This document shows positions 17,451 through 26,735 of a DNA stretch of 64,000 bases, in pieces. How positions within the stretch are numbered: position 1 is the first letter of the stretch; the number at the start of each line of letters is the position of its first letter. The notes under the pieces are model-generated. The model did no database searches. It saw nothing but the letters and a program-made list of their open reading frames with translations, and had not been told where the DNA came from. Source of the DNA: Akkermansiaceae bacterium (lineage in GTDB: Bacteria > Verrucomicrobiota > Verrucomicrobiia > Verrucomicrobiales > Akkermansiaceae); NCBI GenBank assembly GCA_018402445.1, contig JAGYIT010000016.1:368552-432551 (forward strand), given 5' to 3'. Both the position numbers and the translations under genes were made by a program.

Positions 17451-17862
17451 GAAAATTTCCCAGAAGTTGGAATACGCCTGCCGCGCCCTCGCCCAGCTCG
17501 CCAAGACCTACGACGGCAAGACTCTTACCCGCCTTGAGGAACTTGCGCAACGCGAAGCTGTCTCCGCCAACTTTTTGGTGCAAATCCTCAACGACCTCCG
17601 TCGCGCGGGGATCATCGACTCCCGCCGCGGTTCCCACGGCGGCTACCTCCTCTCCCGCCCCGCCGACCACATCACCCTCCGCCAGATCGTCGATGCCGTG
17701 GAGCCCTCCCAGCTCCACAACACCGCCCTCACCGACGGCGAATCTGGCCCCGCCGTCCGCCGCGCCTGGGAAACCGTCTCCTCCAAGTTCGCCGCCGACC
17801 TCGAAAATATCACCCTCGGCTCCCTCGCCAGCCCGGCCTCCGATCCGATGTTTTACATCTAA
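17449..17862 (+). CDS. Rrf2-family transcriptional regulator
   Basis: The 137-residue protein has a winged-helix Rrf2 fold: M-K-I-S-Q-K-L-E-Y-A-C-R-A-L-A-Q-L-A, then E-E-L-A-Q-R-E-A-V-S-A-N-F-L-V-Q-I-L for the recognition helix region, and R-R-G-S-H-G-G-Y-L-L-S-R-P as the wing. The three-cysteine cluster of IscR-type Fe-S regulators is absent from the dimerisation region, so it is not an obvious Fe-S sensor. It is divergent from cysE with overlapping start codons, making a CymR-like role in sulfur metabolism plausible. The exact start could differ because so little room is left for a promoter. Confidence 0.88.
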   Translation: MKISQKLEYACRALAQLAKTYDGKTLTRLEELAQREAVSANFLVQILNDLRRAGIIDSRRGSHGGYLLSRPADHITLRQIVDAVEPSQLHNTALTDGESGPAVRRAWETVSSKFAADLENITLGSLASPASDPMFYI

Positions 17863-18053
17863 TCCCCGTGCCCCCGTCCGCGGCGCAAGGGCCACAAGCG
17901 CGCCGAAGGGTTCGGTTGCAACGGGTGACAATCGGCTCCCACAAGCCCTTCCATGGTTGCGCAAAGTTGAAGCTGTGCGGGAAGCCCTGCGCCGCGCCCC
18001 CTCATTCCCGGCTTGCCCGCTAGGGGTTCGCGGAAAAGGATACCCCCCAGCTC

Positions 18054-19833
18054 TTGAAGGAATTCCTGCCATATTACCGCCACCTCTGGAAGGTGAAAGG
18101 TGTCTTCGCCGTCGGCGTGATCGCCGGCGTGATCTACGCGGCGGCCTCGGGGCTTGGCCTGCCTCTGATGACAAAGGTGGTGTTCCCTGTTCTTTTCGAA
18201 AGCGAAGCCGTCGAGTCCTCGTGGTACGTCGGATGGCTCACGCAGCGGATGGGCGAGATCTCCCGCAACCAGCTCCTGATTTTCACCTGCCTCTGGATCC
18301 CCGCCGTTTTCCTCATCCGCGCCATGGCCGCCTTCGCCAACGGATACCTGATCCAATATGTCGGCATGAGGGTAGTGGAGTCGATCCGCATCGACCTCTT
18401 CGAGAAACTCCAGTCCCTGCCTCTCGCCTTTTTCAAGCGCAACCCTTCCGGCGACCTCCTCGCCCGGCTGATGAACGACACCGAAATGCTCCGGCAGGTC
18501 ATCGCGCAGGCTTCGAACGACCTCATCAAGCAGCCCGCGACGCTGCTCTTCGCCCTCGGATACGTGGGGCACATGGCGTGGCGGGATCGCAGCGCGTTCA
18601 TCGCGCTCATCGCCTTGCTGACCGTGCCCCTCTGCATTATGGTGATCCGCACGGCGGGAAAAAAGCTGACCGCCCGCGCCTACACGCTCCAGAGCCGCGG
18701 CGGCGATCTTTCCGCATCGCTGTCGGAAAGCCTGCAATCCGCCCTGGAAATCCGCGCCTACAACCTCCAGGAATCGCAGATCCTCAGCTTCCGGAAACGT
18801 GTCGGCGAGATCCTGCGGCTGACGATGAAAGTGGTCAAATACAGGCAGAGCATCTCGCCTTCCATCGAGGTTGTCGCCGCCGCCGGTTTCGCCGCGGCGC
18901 TGTTCTTCGGCGTGAAGGCGGGAATGTCGCTGGAGGGTTTCCTCGCGCTCGGGATGGCGCTTTTCATGTCCTACGAACCGCTGAAAAAACTCGGCGCGAT
19001 CCATTCCCATTTCCAGCAAGGCCGCGCCTCCGTCGCAGCGGATCGAGCACATCCTCAACGCCGAGGAAAGCATCCCGAACACCGCGCAACCCATACCTTT
19101 TCCCGCAACCTTGGGCGAAATCTCCTTCGCGGATGTCACCTTCGCCTACGACGGCCCGCCGGTGCTCCACCACCTGAACCTCACCATCCCGGCTGGGCAG
19201 GTCGTCGCGCTCGTCGGCCCTAGCGGCGCGGGAAAATCAACATTCGCCCACCTCGTGCCGCGCTTCTACGAGGTGCGGCAAGGCGAGGTACGCATTGGCG
19301 GGATCTGCGTCCGCGATTTCAACAAGCATGACCTCCGCGCACACATCGCCGTGGTGCCGCAGACACCCTCGCTATTCCTTGGCACGCTCGAGGAAAACAT
19401 CCGCGTTGGCAAACAGAACGCGACCCGTGCCGAAATCGAAGCCGCCGCGAAAAAGGCCTTCGCCCATGACTTCATCACCGCCATGCCCCAGGGATACGGA
19501 ACACCCGTCGGCGAGCGCGGCGAGCTCCTTTCCGGCGGCCAGCGGCAACGCATCGCCATCGCACGTGCCTTCCTCAAGGACGCGCCCATCCTCATTCTCG
19601 ACGAGGCGACCAGCGCGCTCGACACCGAGAGCGAGGCGGCCGTCCAGAAGGCGCTCGCCGAGCTGGTGAAAGGCCGCACCACCCTCATCATCGCCCACCG
19701 CTTCAGCACCATCCGCATCGCTGATCGCATCCTCGTTTTCCGCGACGGGCGCATCGTCAGCGACGGCAGCCACGAGCAGCTCCGCGATCTCGATCCCACC
19801 TATCAGGCCATGGTTGGCGGTGAACTTAGGTGA
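18054..19833 (+). CDS. MsbA-like ABC exporter (permease + ATPase), frameshifted
   Basis: A complete half-size ABC exporter is spread over two frames. The first part (TTG 18054 to ~19030) is a six-helix type-1 permease with Y-V-G-M-R-V-V-E-S-I-R and R-N-P-S-G-D-L-L-A-R. The second part is the ATPase, with Walker A G-P-S-G-A-G-K-S-T, Q-loop V-V-P-Q, signature L-S-G-G-Q-R-Q-R and Walker B I-L-I-L-D-E-A-T-S. The frames differ by +1, and removing one base near 19030-19032 restores R-A-S-S-Q-R-I-E-H-I-L with family spacing. It is probably a lipid A or lipid exporter. It is either a pseudogene or a one-base sequence error; I favour error because both halves are otherwise well conserved. Confidence 0.85.
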
Positions 19834-19898
19834 AAATATCGGTTATCTTACTTTCGCAAATTATTTGCACCAGAGCAAGTGCGGGCTTAGTTCTCGGC

Positions 19899-20243
19899 AT
19901 GACGAATTCCAAGTGGCTCATCGGTTACGGCGTATTTCTTTTCCTCTGCGGACTGGCCGGCTATCTCTCCAACCCCGCCAAGGCAATAACCGCGCTGATC
20001 ATGGGCTCCGGCTTCGGCGTCCTGTCTGTTGCCTGGGGAGTTCTTCTCGGAAAAGGTTTTGGCTTCGCGAAATGGGCGGCGCTGGTCACCACGCTCATGC
20101 TCTGCGCGGTGTTTTCGATCCGCTCTTTCATCAGTTGGCAAAGCGTGATGAATGGCGAGCCGAAGGCGTTCGCCGCCAGCCTCATCACCCTCATGCTGCT
20201 CGGCTCCCTCGCCACCGTGGCGCGTCTTGTCGTCAGGAAATGA
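19899..20243 (+). CDS. TMEM14-family small membrane protein
   Basis: The 114-residue protein has four hydrophobic segments with small residues and glycines (Y-G-V-F-L-F-L-C-G-L-A-G-Y, P-A-K-A-I-T-A-L-I-M-G-S-G). Length and glycine spacing fit the TMEM14/UPF0136 family, known from eukaryotic organelles and also bacteria; the bacterial role is unknown. ATG 19899 is preferred over an upstream in-frame start because it gives the standard family length and the extra residues would add a fifth hydrophobic segment. It lies 65 bp downstream of the ABC exporter on the same strand. Confidence 0.75.
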   Translation: MTNSKWLIGYGVFLFLCGLAGYLSNPAKAITALIMGSGFGVLSVAWGVLLGKGFGFAKWAALVTTLMLCAVFSIRSFISWQSVMNGEPKAFAASLITLMLLGSLATVARLVVRK

Positions 20244-20480
20244 AACCTCACTTTCCTCTCATGCCCGGCGCTGCTCCGTAACTCACAATCCGGCTCTTGC
20301 CACCTTGCTTGGGCACGCGGAAATCGCACACTCTACATCCGTCCACCTTTGCCCCACGGTAGGTGCCCCCGCTGGTGGCGTTGACCATCACCGCCCGCTC
20401 GTCCTTTCTCTCATGGCCGACGAACCGCGCCCCGGAATTCGTTTTGCCAAGCTCCGCTGGATTGCTCACCTTCCATACAC

Positions 20481-21350
20481 ATGGACTACCCCACGCGTAT
20501 CCTCGTCATCAGCGATGGCAAGGCCGGCCACGAGAGCCAGTCGCTCGGCCTCGCGGAGGCCATGGCACGTCTGCGACACGCAGAGATCCACACGCTGCAG
20601 CTCGACATGAAAAAGTGGACCTACCCGCGCCTCAAAAAGGCGATCGCCGAAGCGGTGAATTATCCCCGCCCGGATTACGTCCTCGCCGCGGGCCACGCCA
20701 CGCATCCCGCCGCAATCCTAATCGCGCGGAAATACGGCGCGCGTAGTATTTCCCTGATGAAGCCCAGCCTGCCGGTCTCATGGTTCGATACCTGCGTCTG
20801 CCCGGAGCACGATTTCATCGGCAAGTCCCTCCCGCCCAACGTGATCACCAGCAAAGGGGCGCTCAACCGCGTCCGTCCCGCCGAGGGCGAGCGATCCGGT
20901 AAGCTTTTCCTCATCGGCGGCCCTTCGAAAACCCACGGCTACGACGAGGCCGCTCTCATCGAACAAATCCGCGGACTCGCGCAGGACGGCGGATGGCAGG
21001 TCGCTGACTCGCGGCGCACGCCCCGAACTTTCCGTGCCGCGCTGCGTAGAGATCTACCCAACCTCACGTTTTTTCCCCATCAGGAAACGCAACCCGGCTG
21101 GCTCGCCGCGAAACTTTCCACCGCCGAGACCGTCCATGTCTCCGAGGATTCCGTCTCCATGATCTACGAGGCGCTCACCGGCGGTGCGAAAGTAGGAGTC
21201 CTGGAAATGCCTCGCCTGCACCCGCACGCCCGCGTGATCCGCGGCCTCGACACGCTGAAAGCGGAAGGTTTGTTCGCCCCCCACTCCCCTCCCCATCGCC
21301 TCGCCGAGGCCGATCGCTGCGCGGCGCTCCTCCTGGCTGCCGGGCGCTGA
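20481..21350 (+). CDS. ELM1-family (mitochondrial fission ELM1-like) protein
   Basis: The 289-residue cytosolic protein has the ELM1/GtrOC1-type layout: an N-terminal I-S-D-G-K-A-G-H-E-S-Q motif, G-H-A-T-H-P-A, a C-P-E-H-D-F turn, an I-G-G-P-S-K-T-H-G loop, and a C-terminal V-S-E-D-S-V-S-M-I-Y-E-A block. The last block resembles the nucleotide-sugar-binding part of GT-B glycosyltransferases. Bacterial members are often found near lipopolysaccharide genes, and a glycosyltransferase-like role is possible but not shown. Start ATG 20481 precedes the first strand directly. It stands alone; immediately downstream is a decayed transposase. Confidence 0.82.
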   Translation: MDYPTRILVISDGKAGHESQSLGLAEAMARLRHAEIHTLQLDMKKWTYPRLKKAIAEAVNYPRPDYVLAAGHATHPAAILIARKYGARSISLMKPSLPVSWFDTCVCPEHDFIGKSLPPNVITSKGALNRVRPAEGERSGKLFLIGGPSKTHGYDEAALIEQIRGLAQDGGWQVADSRRTPRTFRAALRRDLPNLTFFPHQETQPGWLAAKLSTAETVHVSEDSVSMIYEALTGGAKVGVLEMPRLHPHARVIRGLDTLKAEGLFAPHSPPHRLAEADRCAALLLAAGR

Positions 21351-21361
21351 CCGAACCCGGA

Positions 21362-21746
21362 GCGTGTAGCGGAGATCCACGGGCGGTTCACGTAACGGAT
21401 GCACGATCTGAGTGAGTTCATGAAAACCCTGCTGCAGCGTTTCACCCGTTGGTTCAACCGCACCCACCAGCGGACAGGGACGCTTTGGGAGGAACGGTTC
21501 AAGAGTGTCATTGTAGAGAGTGGCACGGCGGCACGGACGATGGCCGCCTATATTGATTTGAATCCGGTGCGGTATTTCACGGAGGGGCAGGTGATCGGCA
21601 GCAAGGGATTTGTGAACGAGGTGTTTGCGAGGGCGCGGGAGAGGTTTACGAAAAGGAGGAAAGATGGCGCGCGGAGGATGCGGGGCAGGGGAGCTGAGGC
21701 GAACAGAGTGCTTTGGAGCATCCGGGATCTTCGAGTTAGGGTTTGA
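21362..21746 (+). pseudogene. Decayed REP-associated transposase copy with internal deletion
   Basis: The sequence corresponds to the transposase at 853-1920 from its V-A-E-I-H region onward, but carries an in-frame TAA (in the codon after R-F-T) and lacks the N-terminal HUH region. After A-Y-I-D-L-N-P-V-R it jumps straight to Y-F-T-E-G-Q-V-I-G-S-K, skipping the ~120 codons present in the intact copy. The rest to R-D-L-R matches. It is therefore a 5'-truncated copy with a clean internal deletion. The intact copy has G-C-G-G/G-A-G-G-type bases at both deletion edges, consistent with short-homology loss. Confidence 0.85.
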
Positions 21747-21801
21747 TTTTTTTGCGGCTCCACAGATGGTTGCGTCCTGCATCCGCCGCGCATTCGGCTG
21801 C

Positions 21802-24045
21802 CTAACGTTTCGGGATGACGGCTTCCGATCTGTCGGCGAAGCCCTTGATGATCAAGTCGCCCGCCGCCGAGACGGTCACGGTCAGACCTCCGGTGACCCG
21901 TTGGTCGAGAAGCCGTATGCCTTTCCGCTCCCATGATTTTTTCTGGTGGTCGCGGAGCCGATCCATCTCGGAACCGGCCGGACTTGCCAAAATGATCGCC
22001 TGCGGGTTCACGGCGGCGACGAAGGGTTCGGTGAGGCTGAAGTCGCTCTCGTGGAGACCGGCGACGATCACGTTCGCGGCGAGGTCGATGCCTGATTCGA
22101 GCAGCGCATCCTCGCTGATCCCGCCCGCGTCTCCGGTGAAAAGGATTTTCCAGCCCTTCCAATACAGCCGAATGACCATCGCGCGGTCATCGGCGAGCGA
22201 GCCGAGTTGGCCGTCTTGCGCGGAAAGCAGCACCTCACCCCACGAGCCGCCCCCGAAGTCCATGAGATCCCCTTTTCGCGGATGGGAAACGCGGACTCCC
22301 CTGGCGCGGAAATCCATCCATTCCGCCGCGACCGATCCCGGCACGGGCACCAGTCCGCTCGCTGCCTGACGCAGCGGGAACATTTCCAGCAACAGGCCGG
22401 GCGGGGCGGCGTGCCCGGCGTCTCCGTGGGTGAGGATCACGGCATCGGGGCGCATGCCAAGCCGCATCAGCGAGGGACCGACCTGGCTTTCCAGCGAGAA
22501 TTTCCCGCCGGTGTCGAGAAGGAGGGAATTTCCCGAAGCGGAGGTGAAACACGCGGCGGCTGCACCGTAACCGAGATCGTAGATGATGAGCGTATCGGAT
22601 TTCGGCGGGGCGACGGAACCCGATGCACCGGGTATCCTTGCGAAAAATCCCGCTGTATCGGCGCATGCGTTCGCAAGGTGGGCGTTGGTGCGGTTGAGGA
22701 AAACGGACGCGCTTTCCGAGAGTGGGCGCAACATGGAGGAGACCAGCGCGATGCCTAGCAGAGCGAAAACGATGGGCACGAGCGCCACGGACGCGAACAC
22801 CGATATGGGTGCCACCATGCCGAAGTGGAAAGCGGTCAGCGGCAGTGAACCCACCGAGGCCGCCGTGGAAACCGCAAGCGATTCCGCGAGATTTCTCCGA
22901 AAGCCCTGCCATTTCCGCTGCCAGAAACCGGTCTCACTCGTCGGGAGGAAAAGCTCGTCCGCCGCAATCCATGCAAGGCTCCGCCGGGCAAGCGCCGTCC
23001 CAAGGCCGATGGCGGCGACGACGCCGTAGGAAAGCTGCACGCCGGGCATTCGGATCATGCGGTGATCGAAGAGTAGGGAGAGGATGAGAACCGCGCCGAG
23101 CGCGTTGAGCAGATCGGGCCTGCGTCGGAACGCGAACGCACCCAGAAACACCGCCCCCATCCAAGCCGCGCGGACGGCGGCGGGGCCGTTTCCCGTAAGC
23201 CACGCGTATCCGAACATCGCGGCGATGATGGCGGGGATTGCGGCGCGGCGCGGCACGCCCGCCCATTTCAGCGCAAACCAGATCATGCTCCCCAACATCA
23301 TCACATGCATCCCGCTGACCGTGAATACATGCAGCGTGCCGCTCTCTCGGAACCCCCGCACCAGCCCCAGCGAGTCCCGCGCGCGCTCTCCTAGCACGAC
23401 CGCGCGAATCACCTTCACTGCGAGGCTATCGTCGTCCAGTCCCACCGTGATGCTCTCGCGGAAACCCTTCTTGATGCCCGCCGCCCATGCGCTCACCGGC
23501 CCGATCCATTGCTCGGAACGCATCCCGCTGGCGCGGAAAACGGCGACGACTCCCTCGTTCCTCAGTCTCTGCGCGCGGTCCGGCACGCCGGGATTCCGCT
23601 CCGTGCCGAGACCTCCGAAAACCCCGCTCGCCTTCACTTCCGTCCCGGCGGGCGGCGGCTCGCCCGTGCCCATCCAGCGCACTTTCCGCCCGCCATGCCC
23701 CTCGCTCCGCAGCCGCGCGACCGCGCTCCATGTTCCTTCCTCGCCGCGCGCGTCCTCGATCAGGCGTGCCTCCACATCCGCAAGACCCATATTCGAAAAC
23801 CTCGCCTCATCCGCGTCCTGCCGCGCGTCCCGGATGCGCCCGCCACCCACCATGATGGCTGCGAGGGCAACGGCCACCATCCCCGTTTTCCACCCGCCGA
23901 AGCGCACCACCATCCCCGCGAAAACAAGCCCGCCCACCCACAGCAAACCCGGCGCGAAATGATCGAGAGCGATGAGTGCCACCAACCCGGAGGCCAGCGC
24001 GAAGAGAGGCTTCCGCGCCCACTGCCGCATGAGTGCCCCTGCCAT
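21802..24045 (-). CDS. comEC: ComEC/Rec2 DNA-uptake channel
   Basis: The 747-residue inner-membrane protein has an N-terminal DUF4131-like region, a central competence domain with G-T-L-H-V-F-T-V-S-G-M-H-V-M-M-L, and a C-terminal metallo-beta-lactamase-like domain. ComEC moves single-stranded DNA into the cytoplasm during transformation. The C-terminal metal motif is L-T-H-G-D-A-G-H, so the usual D-H pair is altered to G-H; the domain may still fold but nuclease activity is doubtful. It sits last in a minus-strand operon after a rhomboid-like gene and a TPR gene, 6 bp behind the latter. Confidence 0.9.
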   Translation of the reverse strand: MAGALMRQWARKPLFALASGLVALIALDHFAPGLLWVGGLVFAGMVVRFGGWKTGMVAVALAAIMVGGGRIRDARQDADEARFSNMGLADVEARLIEDARGEEGTWSAVARLRSEGHGGRKVRWMGTGEPPPAGTEVKASGVFGGLGTERNPGVPDRAQRLRNEGVVAVFRASGMRSEQWIGPVSAWAAGIKKGFRESITVGLDDDSLAVKVIRAVVLGERARDSLGLVRGFRESGTLHVFTVSGMHVMMLGSMIWFALKWAGVPRRAAIPAIIAAMFGYAWLTGNGPAAVRAAWMGAVFLGAFAFRRRPDLLNALGAVLILSLLFDHRMIRMPGVQLSYGVVAAIGLGTALARRSLAWIAADELFLPTSETGFWQRKWQGFRRNLAESLAVSTAASVGSLPLTAFHFGMVAPISVFASVALVPIVFALLGIALVSSMLRPLSESASVFLNRTNAHLANACADTAGFFARIPGASGSVAPPKSDTLIIYDLGYGAAAACFTSASGNSLLLDTGGKFSLESQVGPSLMRLGMRPDAVILTHGDAGHAAPPGLLLEMFPLRQAASGLVPVPGSVAAEWMDFRARGVRVSHPRKGDLMDFGGGSWGEVLLSAQDGQLGSLADDRAMVIRLYWKGWKILFTGDAGGISEDALLESGIDLAANVIVAGLHESDFSLTEPFVAAVNPQAIILASPAGSEMDRLRDHQKKSWERKGIRLLDQRVTGGLTVTVSAAGDLIIKGFADRSEAVIPKR

Positions 24046-24051
24046 CGGCGT

Positions 24052-24738
24052 CTAGGCCATGCCCCATTCGTGGAGCTTGGTGCGCGCGTTCGCCGAGTGG
24101 CGGGTTCCGGGAAACTGCTCCATGACCTGCTCGAGGATGGACACCGCGGACTCACGGTCGCCGCCGTCCTCATCGTAAAGCTCGGCCAGCCGGAACATCA
24201 GGAACGCCGCGTCGTTTTCCTGCCACTCCTGCCCTTCGATTGCCTCGCGCAGGGTCGTGATCGCCGCCGCCGGATCCCCGAGGTACATCTTCTGGATCTT
24301 CGCGATCTCAATGTAGGGCATGCGGTTTAGCGGCTCCTCGGCCGCGGCGATCCTGAAAGCCTCGATCGCGCCCTCCCACTCGCCCTGAGCCATCAGCACG
24401 CGAGCGTCATGGAAGGCGTCCTGCTCGACCTCCTCGCCGCTGTCGTAAACCGCGTGCGTCATTTTATGGGCGATGATGGGCAGCACCTGCATCACGAAAA
24501 CGATCCCGATCAAACCCGCACTCAGGAAAGCCAGCAGGATCCCGTTGAACGTCCGCTCGCCCTCAATACCGTTCCTTTCCGTCCTCAGCTTGGGCACCAG
24601 CTCCTGCGGATCACCCTGTGAAAGCAGCTGATCGATGCGAATCTCGAGGTCCCGCCCCTTGTCGCCGGATTTGTGGAACATGAACCAACTGCCAGCGACG
24701 AGCAGGGCGAGGATTCCCATCCAGACGTTTTTCACCAT
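24052..24738 (-). CDS. Membrane-anchored TPR protein
   Basis: The 228-residue protein has an N-terminal transmembrane helix (residues ~5-20), a second hydrophobic helix near 65-90 (L-S-A-G-L-I-G-I-V-F-V-M), and a C-terminal tetratricopeptide series (M-A-Q-G-E-W-E-G-A-I-E-A-F, G-D-P-A-A-A-I-T-T-L-R-E-A-I). The last TPR resembles the YbgF/outer-membrane assembly lipoprotein pattern with F-P-G-T-R-H-S-A-N-A. It is transcribed between the rhomboid-like gene and comEC with short gaps, so it is probably in that operon and may help assemble the uptake or envelope machinery. Function is otherwise unknown. Confidence 0.8.
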   Translation of the reverse strand: MVKNVWMGILALLVAGSWFMFHKSGDKGRDLEIRIDQLLSQGDPQELVPKLRTERNGIEGERTFNGILLAFLSAGLIGIVFVMQVLPIIAHKMTHAVYDSGEEVEQDAFHDARVLMAQGEWEGAIEAFRIAAAEEPLNRMPYIEIAKIQKMYLGDPAAAITTLREAIEGQEWQENDAAFLMFRLAELYDEDGGDRESAVSILEQVMEQFPGTRHSANARTKLHEWGMA

Positions 24739-24782
24739 AAGCGTTGATTATCAATATCCCGGAGCCTTGGAAAAGGAAAAAT

Positions 24783-25568
24783 TCACACTTCCAAATGGTC
24801 GGTGCAATACTCCTCACCGTCCGCCGCCATGCGGAACTCGAGCTCGGGATCGGACACCTCCGTCCGCCCGCAAGTCTTGCAGTGGTGGAAGGACTCGTCC
24901 TCGTCGAGCTTGTATCTGTCGAATTTGCGTTTCCTCGCCACGGATTTCATCACCCGCGCCTGCCCTCGCAACGCCGGGATGCCCGCCCACAGCAGGTAGT
25001 TTCCGAAAGCGAGCAGCAGGAAACCGATGTAAAAGGGATTGCTGATCGCCGCGCTGAGGAGAAACACCGCGCCGAGCATCGCGAGCCACCTCACCTGCAC
25101 CGGGATGATCAGGAACATCAGGAACTCATGCCTCGGGAACAGTGTGGCGAAGGCGAAAAACGCTGAGGTATAGACGAAAAATCCGCTGCCGGGCATGGCC
25201 ACGGGATAGAGGAAATTCGCGATGAGCAGCCCGGCGAACGCGGTGTAATGGAACAGGCTCGTCCGGAAAACACCCCACGCGCCCTCCAGTGAGTCGTTCA
25301 TCAGAAAGGCGATCATCACCATGAAAAATAGGAACAGCGCACCGAAAGCCCCAAGGCCACGGAAGCCGCTGTCCGCGACGAGGAAGGTGACGACCCGCCA
25401 CACCTCGCCGTTCATGATCTTCGCACGGTCGAACTCCAGGATCACGCCGATACCTGGATTGACGATCTGCAGCAGATACACCAGCACATGAAACAGGGCG
25501 TAATATTTCAACAGTCCGGGGAACGACAGCCACCCGAATTTCCTCTCCCATTTGTCCAGAAAAAGCAT
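24783..25568 (-). CDS. Rhomboid-like membrane protein with C-terminal zinc-finger motif
   Basis: The 261-residue protein has about six transmembrane helices and the rhomboid/derlin opening G-E-V-W-R-V-V-T-F-L-V followed by a long hydrophobic loop region. The catalytic serine motif G-x-S-G and the active-site histidine of rhomboid proteases are not visible, so it is probably an inactive rhomboid relative. The cytoplasmic C-terminus has H-H-C-K-T-C-G-R then Y-C-T-D-H-L, a likely zinc-binding site with CxxC and CxxH ligands. It heads the operon with the TPR gene and comEC and diverges from gcvT. Confidence 0.75.
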   Translation of the reverse strand: MLFLDKWERKFGWLSFPGLLKYYALFHVLVYLLQIVNPGIGVILEFDRAKIMNGEVWRVVTFLVADSGFRGLGAFGALFLFFMVMIAFLMNDSLEGAWGVFRTSLFHYTAFAGLLIANFLYPVAMPGSGFFVYTSAFFAFATLFPRHEFLMFLIIPVQVRWLAMLGAVFLLSAAISNPFYIGFLLLAFGNYLLWAGIPALRGQARVMKSVARKRKFDRYKLDEDESFHHCKTCGRTEVSDPELEFRMAADGEEYCTDHLEV

Positions 25569-25632
25569 CGCCGAGACCCTCCATCAGCCGCGCCCGGTTG
25601 ACAAGTACCACCGGCGGCGGCAGTTTCCGCGC

Positions 25633-26709
25633 GTGTCCGATACCGTCCTGCATTCCCCCCTCGAAGTCGCCCACCTCGCGCTCGGCGCAAAGCTCATCCC
25701 CTTCGGCGGCTGGGCCATGCCGGTGCAGTATTCCTCCATCCTCACCGAGCACGCCGCCGTCCGCGAAAAAGCCGGCGTGTTTGACATCTCCCACATGGGG
25801 CAGGTCTTCGTGACTGGCGCGGATCACATTGCGTGGCTCGACTCGCTGCTCACCAACAACCTCTCCAGACTCGTACCCGGCCAAGGCCAATACACGATCA
25901 TGCTCAACGAAAGCGGCGGCGTGATCGACGACCTCATCGCCTACCGCCTGTCCGAATCGGAAACCCTGCTCGTCATCAACGCCTCCATGATCCCCGAGGA
26001 CGTCGCCTGGATGGAAAAAAACCTCCGCCCCGGAGCAGAACTTCGCAACGAATCCGACGCATGGGCCGGCCTCGCCATCCAAGGGCCGGATTCCGCCGCG
26101 ATCTTCGGAAAACTTTTCCCCGGAGAATCCCTGCCCCCGCGCAACGGGATTGCGAAACTCGCAGGCGGCTCCTTGATCTGCCGCACCGGTTACACCGGCG
26201 AGGACGGCTACGAGTTCTTCTGCCCCGCCCATCTCGGCATCGAGTTCTTCGAGAAATTCATCGCGGCCGGAGCCACCCCCTGCGGCCTCGGTGCGCGCGA
26301 CACCCTCCGCCTGGAGATGTGCTTCCCCCTCAACGGCAACGACCTCTCCCCCGCCCGCTCACCCATCGAGGCCGGCCTCGGTTTCTTCTGCGACCTCGAA
26401 AAGCACGACTTCACCGGCCGCGAAACGCTTGTCTCCCAGAAAACAAACGGCCCCGCTGTAAAGCTCACCGCCATCGAGCTCACCGAGAAAGGCCCGCCGC
26501 CCCGCCCGCATTATCCCGTGCTCTCTGCCGAAGGCGAAGTCCTCGGCGAACTCTCCAGCGGCGTCCTCTCACCCACCCTCGCCACCGGCATCGCCATGGC
26601 CTACCTCCCCGCCGCCTTTACCAAGCCCGGCACGCCCCTCCTCATCGATATCCGCGGCCGCCAGTTCAAGGCCGTCACCGTGAAAAAGCCGTTTCTGAGG
26701 AAATCCTGA
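25633..26709 (+). CDS. gcvT: Glycine cleavage T protein (aminomethyltransferase)
   Basis: The 358-residue T protein transfers the methylene group of aminomethyl-lipoyl-H protein to tetrahydrofolate. The signature S-H-M-G-Q at residues ~45-50, a G-Y-T-G-E-D-G-Y-E-F loop and the substrate-carrying domain D-T-L-R-L-E-M-C-F are all present. I choose GTG 25633 (V-S-D-T-V-L-H-S-P) since the first conserved residues L-G-A-K-L-I-P-F-G-G-W-A-M-P follow at the usual distance, and a TTGACA box lies at 25598-25603. gcvH is not adjacent: a fold-back repeat and a toxin-antitoxin pair lie between them, so the original operon may have been split. Confidence 0.93.
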   Translation: MSDTVLHSPLEVAHLALGAKLIPFGGWAMPVQYSSILTEHAAVREKAGVFDISHMGQVFVTGADHIAWLDSLLTNNLSRLVPGQGQYTIMLNESGGVIDDLIAYRLSESETLLVINASMIPEDVAWMEKNLRPGAELRNESDAWAGLAIQGPDSAAIFGKLFPGESLPPRNGIAKLAGGSLICRTGYTGEDGYEFFCPAHLGIEFFEKFIAAGATPCGLGARDTLRLEMCFPLNGNDLSPARSPIEAGLGFFCDLEKHDFTGRETLVSQKTNGPAVKLTAIELTEKGPPPRPHYPVLSAEGEVLGELSSGVLSPTLATGIAMAYLPAAFTKPGTPLLIDIRGRQFKAVTVKKPFLRKS

Positions 26710-26735
26710 AGCACCCGCCAGCGCGGAGAACAATC

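Noticed and set aside
17863..18053. Gap between the Rrf2 gene and the ABC exporter
   Set aside because: An open frame runs through it but I see no domain, terminator or promoter that can be defended.
18054..19833. Programmed ribosomal frameshift in the ABC exporter
   Set aside because: No slippery heptamer or downstream hairpin is evident at the junction, so indel or error is simpler.
20248..20469. Minus-strand frame of 73 codons between the TMEM14 and ELM1 genes
   Set aside because: It reads like a protein in part (cysteine pair C-R-V-C) but has no recognisable domain or clear start signal.
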